From positions 1-42,093 of the forward strand of contig NZ_JAYEEQ010000026.1 of NCBI RefSeq assembly GCF_034651555.1: a DNA stretch of 42,093 bases, written 5' to 3'. Positions 9,477-17,048 of this stretch are shown piece by piece. The notes under the pieces were generated by a model that was not told where the DNA came from, did not search any database, and saw only the letters and a list, made by a program, of their open reading frames with translations. Position 1 is the stretch's first letter, and every line of letters starts with the position of its first letter. The translations under genes and the position numbers were made by a program. The DNA comes from Aurantibrevibacter litoralis. Lineage in GTDB: Bacteria; Bacteroidota; Bacteroidia; Flavobacteriales; Flavobacteriaceae.

Positions 9477-11114
9477 TTATTTCAAAGCGAGGTGCGTTAA
9501 TGCTTCTTTTTTGTTAAAATGGGTTGCCTTTACTGGATGAGATCCGCTATTGGTGTGATCTATGGCGCAGGCCACCGGAATGTGATACAGCAAGCGGTAG
9601 TAATCGTTAACCGAGCTTTCCCAGCCAAACCGAGATGATTTGGCGTTTTCTTTAATTTCTTGCCATTCTTCGGGTTGATTAAAATACATGTCAATGGCCT
9701 CTTGAAGCGTTTTAACCAAATTGATGGCTTTTTGGTAACTGGTCTTCCCATCAAAGGTAAAACCGTTAATACCATGGCCCACGGTGTCTTTTAGGCCACC
9801 CGTATTATGTACCAGACAGGGATTGCCGTTACGCATGGCCAACATTTGACAAATACCACAAGGCTCAAAAAGACTCGGCATAAGGTATAGATGGGCTGCG
9901 GCGTAGATGCTTTTTACTACAGCTTCAGATTGGCCATTGATAAACACAAAATTGTTGTGGGCGTAACTCGCCTCCCTAAAAAAGGTTTCATAAGCCGGAT
10001 CTCCGGTACCTAAAAGCACATACACGCCGTTTGCCTTCGCTAATGCGGCAAGTAATTGATCAAAAATTGCCGGATATTGTTTAAAAAAATAAAACTTTTG
10101 TTCCGTGAGGCGCGCCACGCTGGCCATAAGGAATTTCGGTTTTTCCAATAGGTATCCGGACAGTTTTTTGCCGGTATGAATCAAAAAATCAGCCTTATAT
10201 TTTTTACCTTCTTCACTGAGCCATCCATAAATTGCCTTCAAGCTATGTTCATAAAAATTGGGCTTTTCATCATAATTTAAGTGGGTATAATCTATACCAT
10301 TCAGAATACCAAAAAGGCGATCTTCTCGGTCGGCCTTTTGCAGTAAGGCTTCCAGACCTTCCCCACCAATAAAATAAGGTTGTTCGCTGGGCAGAAGAAT
10401 ATCTTGTTTGTACGAAGGCGATACGGTATGCACTGCATCAGCATAACGTATGCCTAAACCCATAAGGTTTACGCAATCGCGATATCTTGGGTCTTGCACC
10501 CATTCGGGATCAAATGAAACTTCGGGAAACCACGCTTGTAATGAGGAATAATTTCCCTCCAATGGACGTATGCCCTGTATTGCCAAATTATGAATGGTAT
10601 AGGCAAACCTACTTTCTTTTAGTTTTGCATATGCCGGATGAAACTCCTTTAAAAAAAGCAGTAGTGCCGTATGCCAATCGTGAAGGTGTATGACATCTAA
10701 TTTTCCAAAAAAACCTTGCTGTATCAACTGCGCAACACTTACACAAAACAGGGAAAATTTGTTGGCATCGGTATAAAAGGGTTCATTTTCATCGTGCTGA
10801 TAGATGTGCGCAATGTTACCTTCGGTGAGGTCGGCATGGTGCAGTACATAGTGCGACACCCTTGTGTTTGGCTCTTTAGGTGTCCCCTTGTAGAGTTCCA
10901 TAAGGTAGGATGTTCCTCTGAAGCTAACCGTAAATTTTTCTAGAAATTGTGCCGTTTTGTGCAGTCTTCCGTAAGATGGCACTACAGTAGACACAGAGTG
11001 ACTGTTTAGTGCAATGTGTATAGGCACATCCCGTACCACGTCGCCCATACCACCGGCCTTGCAATTGGCTAAGGCGTCGTTTTCGGCAGATACAAATAAA
11101 AAATTAGGTATCAT
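9477..11114 (-). CDS. glgA: Glycogen/starch synthase-like glycosyltransferase (GT5)
   Basis: A 545-residue GT-B enzyme. The ADP-glucose-binding KxGG motif is present (KAGGMGDV, residues 19-26), with HDWHTALL and HNLAIQG in the N-terminal domain. The C-terminal domain has EPCGICQMLAMR at about 417 and NTGGLKDTV. GT5 enzymes extend alpha-1,4-glucan from ADP- or UDP-glucose. The protein is longer than the usual 470-490 residues, with a C-terminal extension of about 40 residues after the last barrel helix. The motif after RLTEQK lacks the usual Gly. No glgB or glgC lies in the window. As the first gene of the minus-strand unit it probably has its own promoter in the 203-bp gap to pepP. The symbol is a family assignment. 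Confidence 0.85.
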   Translation of the reverse strand: MIPNFLFVSAENDALANCKAGGMGDVVRDVPIHIALNSHSVSTVVPSYGRLHKTAQFLEKFTVSFRGTSYLMELYKGTPKEPNTRVSHYVLHHADLTEGNIAHIYQHDENEPFYTDANKFSLFCVSVAQLIQQGFFGKLDVIHLHDWHTALLLFLKEFHPAYAKLKESRFAYTIHNLAIQGIRPLEGNYSSLQAWFPEVSFDPEWVQDPRYRDCVNLMGLGIRYADAVHTVSPSYKQDILLPSEQPYFIGGEGLEALLQKADREDRLFGILNGIDYTHLNYDEKPNFYEHSLKAIYGWLSEEGKKYKADFLIHTGKKLSGYLLEKPKFLMASVARLTEQKFYFFKQYPAIFDQLLAALAKANGVYVLLGTGDPAYETFFREASYAHNNFVFINGQSEAVVKSIYAAAHLYLMPSLFEPCGICQMLAMRNGNPCLVHNTGGLKDTVGHGINGFTFDGKTSYQKAINLVKTLQEAIDMYFNQPEEWQEIKENAKSSRFGWESSVNDYYRLLYHIPVACAIDHTNSGSHPVKATHFNKKEALTHLALK

Positions 11115-11298
11115 TTGTTGCGGTTGTTTGATGAATACTATGCTTTAGGTTGTTTTTTTGTCGACGAAAAGCAGCGTTACTTAGTTCAATAACGAGGTTT
11201 AACCCCAATTTAACAGTAAGATAATACGCGCATCTCCCGAATGGATGCCAATAGGCTGCTATTTCTGGTCATTTTTATGGTAGCCCAGCTTAAATTTC

Positions 11299-11306
11299 TA
11301 TTTTTG
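11299..11306 (+). promoter_or_regulatory. Candidate -7 box (TAttTTTG) of pepP
   Basis: The octamer TATTTTTG fits the Bacteroidota -7 consensus TAnnTTTG and lies 17 bp before the chosen pepP start. No clear TTTG -33 box is seen at the right distance, so this rests on one element only. Confidence 0.35.
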
Positions 11307-11323
11307 AGCAAATTCTTATGCTT

Positions 11324-12619
11324 ATGAAATACCTTCCGATTAATTCGAATCTCTTTATAAAAAATCGAACCAAGTTTATGGCACATATGAAGCCCGGTAG
11401 CTTGGCCGTTTTCAATTCTAACGATATTTATCCTATTAGTGCAGACAGCACCATGCCTTTTAATCAGCATCGGGATATTTTTTATTTAAGTGGAGCCGAT
11501 CAAGAAGAAACGATATTGGTACTTTTTCCGGATGCGATTGACAAAAAACATCGCGAAATTCTTTTTGTGAGAGAAACGAATGATCATATTGCGGTGTGGG
11601 AAGGGGAAAAGTTAACGAAAGAATGGGCCACGACCGTTTCGGGAATTGAAACCGTTTATTGGTTATCTCAGTATGAAAAGATTTTTTTTGATCTCATGAC
11701 CGAGGTCGATACTATTTACTTTAATACTAACGAACATTATAGGCAGGCGTCGGAAACACAGACCCGAGAAGACCGGTTTATTTTAAATTGCAAACTAAAA
11801 TTTCCGGCTCATAAAGTAGCCAAAAGCAATCCTATTCTCCAAAAATTGAGAGGTGTAAAAGAGCCGGAAGAACTCGCCTTAATGCAAACGGCCTGCGATA
11901 TCACTGAAAAGGGATTTCGGCGGTTGTTGGGCTTTGTAAAACCCGGCGTTTGGGAATATGAAATTGAAGCCGAACTGCTGCATGAATTTATTAGAAATCG
12001 CTCTAAAGGTTTTGCCTACACTCCTATTATAGCTTCGGGAAACAATGCCAATGTGTTGCATTATGTCGTTAACAACCAACAATGCAAAGAAGGGGATTTG
12101 CTTTTGCTAGATGTGGCGGCAGAATACGCCAATTATTCCAGCGATCTTACCCGGACCATTCCCGTCAACGGAAAATTTACAAAACGCCAAAAAGAGGTGT
12201 ATAATGCAGTGCTTCGGGTAAAAAATGAGGCCACCAAAATGTTGGTACCGGGTGTACTTTGGGCCGAGTATCATAAGGAAGTGGGTAAAATTATGACTTC
12301 AGAATTACTTAAACTGGGCTTATTAGACAAAGCCGATGTGCAAAACGAAGATAAAAATCAACCGGCTTATAAAAAATACTTTATGCACGGCACCAGCCAT
12401 CATATTGGTTTAGATACGCATGATTACGGGGAACTAAAAACGCCCATGAAAGCCAATATGGTTTTTACGGTAGAGCCGGGGATTTACATTCCGGCAGAAA
12501 AAATGGGAATCCGCTTAGAGGATGATGTGGTAATTCAGCCTTCCGGCGAACCCTTTAATTTGATGGGCAATATTCCGATTGAAGCGGAAGAGATTGAGGA
12601 GTTGATGAAAGCCCACTAG
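11324..12619 (+). CDS. pepP: Xaa-Pro aminopeptidase P (M24B)
   Basis: A 431-residue cytoplasmic metallopeptidase. It has an N-terminal creatinase-like domain (about 1-165) and a C-terminal pita-bread domain. All metal ligands of M24 are visible: Asp in LLLDVAAEY, Asp in SSDLTRTIP, His in HGTSHHIGLD, Glu in TVEPGIYIP and Glu in RLEDDVV. It removes N-terminal residues that precede proline. Two in-frame ATGs lie 6 bp apart (11318, 11324); I chose the second because MKYLPINSNLF is the usual flavobacterial start. It is divergent from the glucan unit and appears monocistronic. Confidence 0.93.
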   Translation: MKYLPINSNLFIKNRTKFMAHMKPGSLAVFNSNDIYPISADSTMPFNQHRDIFYLSGADQEETILVLFPDAIDKKHREILFVRETNDHIAVWEGEKLTKEWATTVSGIETVYWLSQYEKIFFDLMTEVDTIYFNTNEHYRQASETQTREDRFILNCKLKFPAHKVAKSNPILQKLRGVKEPEELALMQTACDITEKGFRRLLGFVKPGVWEYEIEAELLHEFIRNRSKGFAYTPIIASGNNANVLHYVVNNQQCKEGDLLLLDVAAEYANYSSDLTRTIPVNGKFTKRQKEVYNAVLRVKNEATKMLVPGVLWAEYHKEVGKIMTSELLKLGLLDKADVQNEDKNQPAYKKYFMHGTSHHIGLDTHDYGELKTPMKANMVFTVEPGIYIPAEKMGIRLEDDVVIQPSGEPFNLMGNIPIEAEEIEELMKAH

Positions 12620-12634
12620 ACCCCAAAGGGGGAA
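12620..12634. repeat. Short CCCCAAAGGGGG palindrome after pepP
   Basis: The run ACCCCAAAGGGGGAA starts one base after the pepP stop codon. It is the same core as the arms of the inverted repeat between sufA and sufB. It can form a 4-5 bp GC hairpin with an AAA loop. There is no T-tract, so a simple intrinsic terminator is not shown. Confidence 0.5.
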
Positions 12635-12776
12635 TTGTTATCCCTCTGCCCAGGTGCTTTATCATTGTAGCTCGCGAATAATGCGCTCCACGTTATGGAA
12701 AACTTCACTTTGTTCCGTAGATTAAGGGGCAGGTGCCAGTTCAAGCTCAAAAGGCGCTATAGCCTATGCGCTCAAT

Positions 12777-13205
12777 TTATTGGCACTTGGTATCTTCTTT
12801 TAAGGATTTCATTTTTTGCAATGCGGTGTTTTCAGTCACCTCCTCGCAATACACATTATTGATTAATACGCCATTCTCAAATACGATTTGAATGTATTTT
12901 GTTTCTCCGGGCTGTACCGTTACTTCAAATTTTTCTGCCCTTTCTTTTGATTTTGTGCCACCAAATTGAACCGAAGCACTATGCACCCCAGATGTTACTT
13001 CAATGACCGAATACCTTTTATTATTGAGTCTACAGACAAATACTTCGTCAATAAATGTTTTAAAGGCCGCGGACGAACCCATAAAACCGGTAGATCTTAT
13101 AAAAATAATTTTACCGTTAGCAAGGCTGTCAATGACAGGTTCATGGGCAACCGATTGGAACACGCATCCCGCTATTAGAGCGAAAATAAATAAAGATTTT
13201 GTCAT
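12777..13205 (-). CDS. DUF2846-like small envelope protein
   Basis: 142 residues with an N-terminal signal sequence: hydrophobic 4-19, with a possible lipobox Ile-Ala-Gly-Cys at Cys14 or alternatively signal-peptidase-I cleavage near residue 20. The mature part is one beta-rich domain: IIFIRSTGFMGSSAAFKTF, then VCRLNNKRYSVIEV, GVHSASVQF and a final VQPGETKYIQIVF strand. This order matches DUF2846, a family of small exported proteins of unknown function with an Ig-like or transthyretin-like look. The gene is alone, convergent with pepP, with 157 bp between them. Confidence 0.7.
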   Translation of the reverse strand: MTKSLFIFALIAGCVFQSVAHEPVIDSLANGKIIFIRSTGFMGSSAAFKTFIDEVFVCRLNNKRYSVIEVTSGVHSASVQFGGTKSKERAEKFEVTVQPGETKYIQIVFENGVLINNVYCEEVTENTALQKMKSLKEDTKCQ

Positions 13206-13560
13206 GGGTTTTAGGTTTTAAGAGGACGAAAATATGCTTGTAAATATATTTAATTTTCGATCAGGTATACATTTTATTTTCAATGAAAATGAACCCACTT
13301 TTTTGTGCTTTTACCCTTTCTAAGCTATGAAGGTTGGGAGGAAAAGGGCAAGCCCAAATTTGCTGAAAACAGAAACATCGCAGATGAGGTTATGATGTCA
13401 TGGAGTGATCTTGTTCTGCTTTGGAGTAGTCAAAAAGCCTGAAACCGGAAACCAAGAACTTTCGACTTCGTTAGTTGTCGGTTATTGGTTGATCGTTGTC
13501 CGGGGATTGTTGAGGGGAGTTTAAATTCAAAAAAAATAAGAAAACATAATCTTTAGAAAA
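13206..13560. other. 355-bp gene-free spacer between two minus-strand genes
   Basis: No open frame with protein-like composition is seen on either strand. The brnQ-proximal end is A-rich but lacks a clear hairpin-plus-T terminator. Around 13440-13490 there are loosely similar inverted words (AACCAAGAAC and a GGTTATTGGTT run) that could pair weakly. I assign no function. Confidence 0.5.
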
Positions 13561-14850
13561 TTAAATATCTTGGTTTTGGGGCTTACGGAGCGTGATCATT
13601 ACATTACACACTACAAAAGCGACGATGGCCGGCAGCACCCACCCCATATGATATTCTTGCAAGGGCAGCCACGTTACTAATGAAGTACTTGCGTTTAGGT
13701 TAAGGCTCTTTAAAAAGTCGGGCACACTAAAGAGCGCAGTCGTGGCCACTACTATTTTAAAGACAAACGGAGAAGCCCAGCGATCGGGAAGTACATTTAA
13801 AAGGATAAGTACTAGTGTAATTGGGTAAATAAACATTAAGGCTGGTAGCGCTACTGCAATAATATACGCTACCTGAAACTGACCCATAAGGACGCCTAAG
13901 GCGCAGCCTAGGGCACCTGTAAGGGTATAGGCCAGAGGGGCATTGCCAAATCTAGATTGTATAAAGTCGGCCGTACCGGTAACAATGCCAACAGCGGTGG
14001 TAAAGCAGGCCAAAGCCACTAGAATACTCAACAGGAGATTGGCGGTATTTCCCAAAGTTTGCGTGCTAATTCCGGTTAATAAGGCCGTTCTAGAGATATC
14101 CGAATCAAAATCGTTATGCAGTAAGGCACCGGTAAGAATTAATCCGGTATAAATGAGAAATAGACCCAATCCCGAGAACCATGCCATGCGTTTCATGAGG
14201 TTTCTTTTTTCGGTATAAGAGGCGTTTTCATTTTTTAAATTGATAGAGATAATGATGACGCCACCTACCACAACCGCACCAATAGCATCAAAAGTCTGGT
14301 AACCCTCTAAAATGGCATAGCTAAACGGATGTGCTATTTCCGTAGCACCAAAAACAAAATCCGAAGAAAAAAGGGTAATACCAATGATCATGACCAAAAT
14401 GAGTACAATCGCCGGAGTAAGAAATTTACCAAGGATGTCTAGTATTTTAGATCGGTTCATTACAAAAACAAAGACCAATCCAAAATAGACAATACTTGTT
14501 AGCAACGAAGACGTTCCAAAAAATGGAGCAATCGCCATTTCATGGGTTACAGAGGCAGTTCTTGGCGATGGCAGGCTTATAGAGATGGCATATACCAAAA
14601 GCGAATACACCAAACTGAAGGTAGGCGATACCTTTTTGGCAAAATCAAACATAGTGCCTTGTAATTTTGCGTGTGCCAAAACGCCCAGTATGGCAAAAAA
14701 TACGGCAGAAATACAAAAACCCAGGGTAACAAGCCACCATTGGTCGCCCGACTTAAAACCCAGTAGAGGCGGCAAGATTAGGTTTCCGGCTCCAAAAAAC
14801 AGGGAAAATAAGGCGAAACTGGCAATGAGGGTTTCACGGGTTTTGTGCAT
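13561..14850 (-). CDS. brnQ: Branched-chain amino acid transporter, BrnQ/LIVCS family
   Basis: 429 residues with 12 hydrophobic segments. The N-terminus has FGAGNLILPPLLG, the diagnostic first-helix motif of the LIV-II cation symporters that import Leu, Ile and Val. Other family marks are GYQTFDAIGAVVVGGVII and TTAVGIVTGTADFI. An in-frame ATG at 14880 would add a 10-residue leader; the one at 14850 gives MHKTRETLIASF, the usual N-terminus, so I used it. It is monocistronic. Its upstream region (14851-15113), shared with a divergent small gene, has repeated AAGTGC words that could be regulatory. Confidence 0.93.
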   Translation of the reverse strand: MHKTRETLIASFALFSLFFGAGNLILPPLLGFKSGDQWWLVTLGFCISAVFFAILGVLAHAKLQGTMFDFAKKVSPTFSLVYSLLVYAISISLPSPRTASVTHEMAIAPFFGTSSLLTSIVYFGLVFVFVMNRSKILDILGKFLTPAIVLILVMIIGITLFSSDFVFGATEIAHPFSYAILEGYQTFDAIGAVVVGGVIIISINLKNENASYTEKRNLMKRMAWFSGLGLFLIYTGLILTGALLHNDFDSDISRTALLTGISTQTLGNTANLLLSILVALACFTTAVGIVTGTADFIQSRFGNAPLAYTLTGALGCALGVLMGQFQVAYIIAVALPALMFIYPITLVLILLNVLPDRWASPFVFKIVVATTALFSVPDFLKSLNLNASTSLVTWLPLQEYHMGWVLPAIVAFVVCNVMITLRKPQNQDI

Positions 14851-14913
14851 ATACCAAAACTTTAAGGAAATGTATGTCAAAAAAACAAGGTTAAAATAGA
14901 CGAAAAAGAGACT

Positions 14914-14976
14914 AAAAAGTGCTTTTCATCGAAAAAAGTGCATTTTAACAAAAAAAATAAAAAATAATGTGCACTT
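14914..14976. promoter_or_regulatory. Candidate operator: repeated AAGTGC words upstream of brnQ
   Basis: AAAAAGTGC occurs at 14914-14922 and again at 14933-14941, 19 bp apart. The inverted word GCACTT lies at 14971-14976. All are in the 263-bp divergent gap between brnQ and the small Cys/His protein gene. The near two-turn spacing is what a dimeric repressor site could use, but the AT-rich background makes chance repeats easy. Confidence 0.25.
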
Positions 14977-15113
14977 GCTCAATAAAAAATGGGTGAACAA
15001 CGTTCTTTATCTAAAGTTGATTACGACACTGATTTTCAATTTTACAACAACATTAATTTATGCATTACTAAGGTTCCCCAAACCCTACCATGCGCTTTTA
15101 AAAAACCTACCTT

Positions 15114-15365
15114 ATGAAACACTTATTTTCTACCTGCGGCGGCAAACTAAGTTCCTTTTGCTGTAGTATTTTTGGGCATCATTATGCCGTTTCTAAAAGA
15201 GTGACCTTTCACATTAAAGAATATCAATGTATTCACTGCCACAAGCAGGTTACTACCGATGTAAGCGGTAACTTATCCTTGTTAACTCCAGAAAGACGCG
15301 ATATCAATAATACACTGGAGGATTTATATCAAAAAAGACACAGAACCACCCAGCAGGTGGCCTAA
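15114..15365 (+). CDS. Small Cys/His-rich protein, function unknown
   Basis: 83 residues, predicted soluble. Possible metal ligands are Cys8, Cys16-Cys17, His22-His23 and a Cys39-x-x-Cys42-His43 knuckle (CIHCHK) followed by VTTDVSGNL. It looks like a small zinc-ribbon-like protein, and I believe similar short proteins occur widely in flavobacteria, but I cannot give a family. Coding is supported by a compact basic protein with patterned Cys/His and by the exact fit of its stop against the ThiL stop: the two convergent genes overlap by four bases (15362-15365). It is divergent from brnQ. Confidence 0.7.
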   Translation: MKHLFSTCGGKLSSFCCSIFGHHYAVSKRVTFHIKEYQCIHCHKQVTTDVSGNLSLLTPERRDINNTLEDLYQKRHRTTQQVA

Positions 15366-16414
15366 TTATGCTTGGCAAACGAATTCCACCCCTGAGCGGT
15401 AAGTGGAATTTTAGAGTTATTCCTGGAAATTAAATGTGCACCTTCGTTCTCGGCTGTCATGTGCCCCACGACAGTTAAGTTAGGATTGCCCTTGATTTTC
15501 GGGAATTCTTTTTGGTCAATAGTGAACAAAAGTTCATAATCTTCGCCTCCGCTCAACGCTATCAAAGTACTGTCTATTTGAAATTCCTCACACGCACTCA
15601 TTACCGTAGGATCTAGCGGAATTTTATCTTCAAACAAGTTACAGCCTACGTTGCTGCTTTTACATAGATGCAATATTTCCGAAGAAAGTCCGTCACTAAT
15701 ATCAATCATTGCCGTGGGATGCACCTCCAGTGCAGCCAACAGTTCTACAATATCTTTACGAGCTTCCGGCTTCAATTGCCGTTCTACTATGTAGGAATAG
15801 GGCGTAAGATCCGGTTGATTATTTGGGTTAACTTTAAACACTTCTTTTTCGCGCTCCAGTACTTGCAGCCCCAAATAGGCACCTCCCAAATCGCCTGTAA
15901 CCACTAAAAGATCATTGGGTTTTGCGCCGCTTCGGTAGCTAATGTCCTCTGCATTTGCTTCACCTAGGGCAGTGATACTAATGAGCATTCCGGTTTTTGA
16001 AGAAGTGGTATCGCCACCAACAAGATCCACATTATAGGCTTTGGTGGCCAAAGCCACCCCACTGTAAAATTCTTCAAGCGCCTCCAAAGGAAAGCGGTTG
16101 GAAACGGCAATGGAGACCGTGATCTGTGTAGCAGTGGCGTTCATGGCATAAATATCGGATAAGTTTACCATAACGGCTTTGTACCCCAAGTGTTTCAAGG
16201 GCATATAACTGAGGTCAAAATGTACGCCCTCAATTAGTAAATCGGTAGAAATCAGCGTTTTTTTATCTTTAAAATCTAAAACCGCCGCATCGTCCCCAAT
16301 GCCTTTTACTGATGATTTTTGCTGTAAGGCAAACCCTTTGGTAAGATGCGCTATCAATCCAAATTCACCTAAGCGTTCTAGAGCGGTACGTTCTGTATTT
16401 TTATCTTCTAACAT
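15362..16414 (-). CDS. thiL: Thiamine-monophosphate kinase
   Basis: 350 residues of the AIR-synthase/PurM-like ATP-binding fold. It has GIGDDAAVLD near residue 40, the long loop STDLLIEGVHFDLSY, VGGDTTSSKTG near 140 and the C-terminal SGGEDYELLF run. ThiL phosphorylates thiamine monophosphate to the active cofactor thiamine diphosphate. Length is normal for Bacteroidota. It diverges from the suf operon across a 164-bp gap that should hold both promoters. Confidence 0.94.
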   Translation of the reverse strand: MLEDKNTERTALERLGEFGLIAHLTKGFALQQKSSVKGIGDDAAVLDFKDKKTLISTDLLIEGVHFDLSYMPLKHLGYKAVMVNLSDIYAMNATATQITVSIAVSNRFPLEALEEFYSGVALATKAYNVDLVGGDTTSSKTGMLISITALGEANAEDISYRSGAKPNDLLVVTGDLGGAYLGLQVLEREKEVFKVNPNNQPDLTPYSYIVERQLKPEARKDIVELLAALEVHPTAMIDISDGLSSEILHLCKSSNVGCNLFEDKIPLDPTVMSACEEFQIDSTLIALSGGEDYELLFTIDQKEFPKIKGNPNLTVVGHMTAENEGAHLISRNNSKIPLTAQGWNSFAKHN

Positions 16415-16541
16415 AGGGCAAAAGTAAAGAGAAAGACATAAAAAGGATACAAAAATAGCGGTATAAATAGGTATAGAAAAAGTTTATATCCGCATTTGTT
16501 ATATTAATGTTAGGAATTATGGTAAACCAGCGTAGATATAG

Positions 16542-16549
16542 TATATTTG
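16542..16549 (+). promoter_or_regulatory. Candidate -7 box (TAtaTTTG) of the suf operon
   Basis: TATATTTG matches the Bacteroidota TAnnTTTG box exactly and ends 29 bp before the sufA ATG, a reasonable leader length. No good TTTG -33 box is seen at 19-23 bp upstream. I found no palindrome resembling an IscR or Fur site. Confidence 0.45.
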
Positions 16550-16578
16550 TTCTTTATTTAGAATAAATCCAATTAAAT

Positions 16579-16908
16579 ATGATTCAAGTTTCCGAAACAG
16601 CGAAGAAAAGGGTCATAGACCTAATGACGGACGAGGGTTACGATGCCTCTAAGGATTTTGTACGTGTAGGTGTAAAGAGTGGCGGATGTAGCGGCTTATC
16701 TTATGAATTGAAATTTGATAATAAAATAGCCGAAACAGATAAGGTGTTTGAGGACAATGCGGTACGGATTATAGTAGACAAAAAAAGCTTCCTGTATTTA
16801 GTAGGTACCGTCTTGGAATATTCCGGCGGACTCAATGGGAAGGGATTTGTGTTCAATAATCCTAATGCGCAGCGAACCTGCGGGTGTGGGGAGAGTTTTT
16901 CGCTTTAA
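16579..16908 (+). CDS. sufA: A-type Fe-S carrier, SufA/IscA family
   Basis: 109 residues, the standard A-type carrier length. The three conserved cysteines are present: Cys37 in GGCSGLSY and Cys101/Cys103 in the C-terminal CGCGESF. The protein accepts Fe-S clusters from the SufBCD scaffold and passes them to target enzymes. It is the first gene of the plus-strand Suf run. The gap to sufB (140 bp) is unusually long and is almost filled by an inverted-repeat element. Confidence 0.93.
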   Translation: MIQVSETAKKRVIDLMTDEGYDASKDFVRVGVKSGGCSGLSYELKFDNKIAETDKVFEDNAVRIIVDKKSFLYLVGTVLEYSGGLNGKGFVFNNPNAQRTCGCGESFSL

Positions 16909-16909
16909 A

Positions 16910-17048
16910 AAGCCCCCTAACCCCCAAAGGGGGAATAGAATATCAGAAGATTGCATAAAACAAATATCATAATAGATGAAGCGGATTATTGTGATGGAGC
17001 ATTTAAGTTTAACGAATAAAAATTTCCCCTTTGGGGAGTAAGGGGCTT
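16910..17048. repeat. MITE-like inverted-repeat element between sufA and sufB
   Basis: Terminal inverted repeats of 26 bp lie at 16910-16935 and 17023-17048, identical at 22 of 26 positions, around an 87-bp AT-rich centre. Each arm contains its own short palindrome (CCCCC-AAA-GGGGG; CCCC-TTT-GGGG). The left arm begins two bases after the sufA stop and the right arm ends directly at the sufB ATG. There is no coding sequence inside. In mRNA the arms could pair and hide the sufB start. Whether it is a dead mobile element or a regulator is not settled. Confidence 0.65.

Noticed and set aside
14969..15166. 65-codon open frame before the small Cys/His gene
   Set aside because: The translation is a low-complexity, Leu/Tyr-rich run from AT-rich DNA and overlaps the better-supported gene in another frame.
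16415..16578. Riboswitch or TPP aptamer upstream of thiL or suf
   Set aside because: I looked for TPP-riboswitch conserved words (CUGAGA, ACYUGA) and for a structured leader and saw none; the gap is short and AT-rich.
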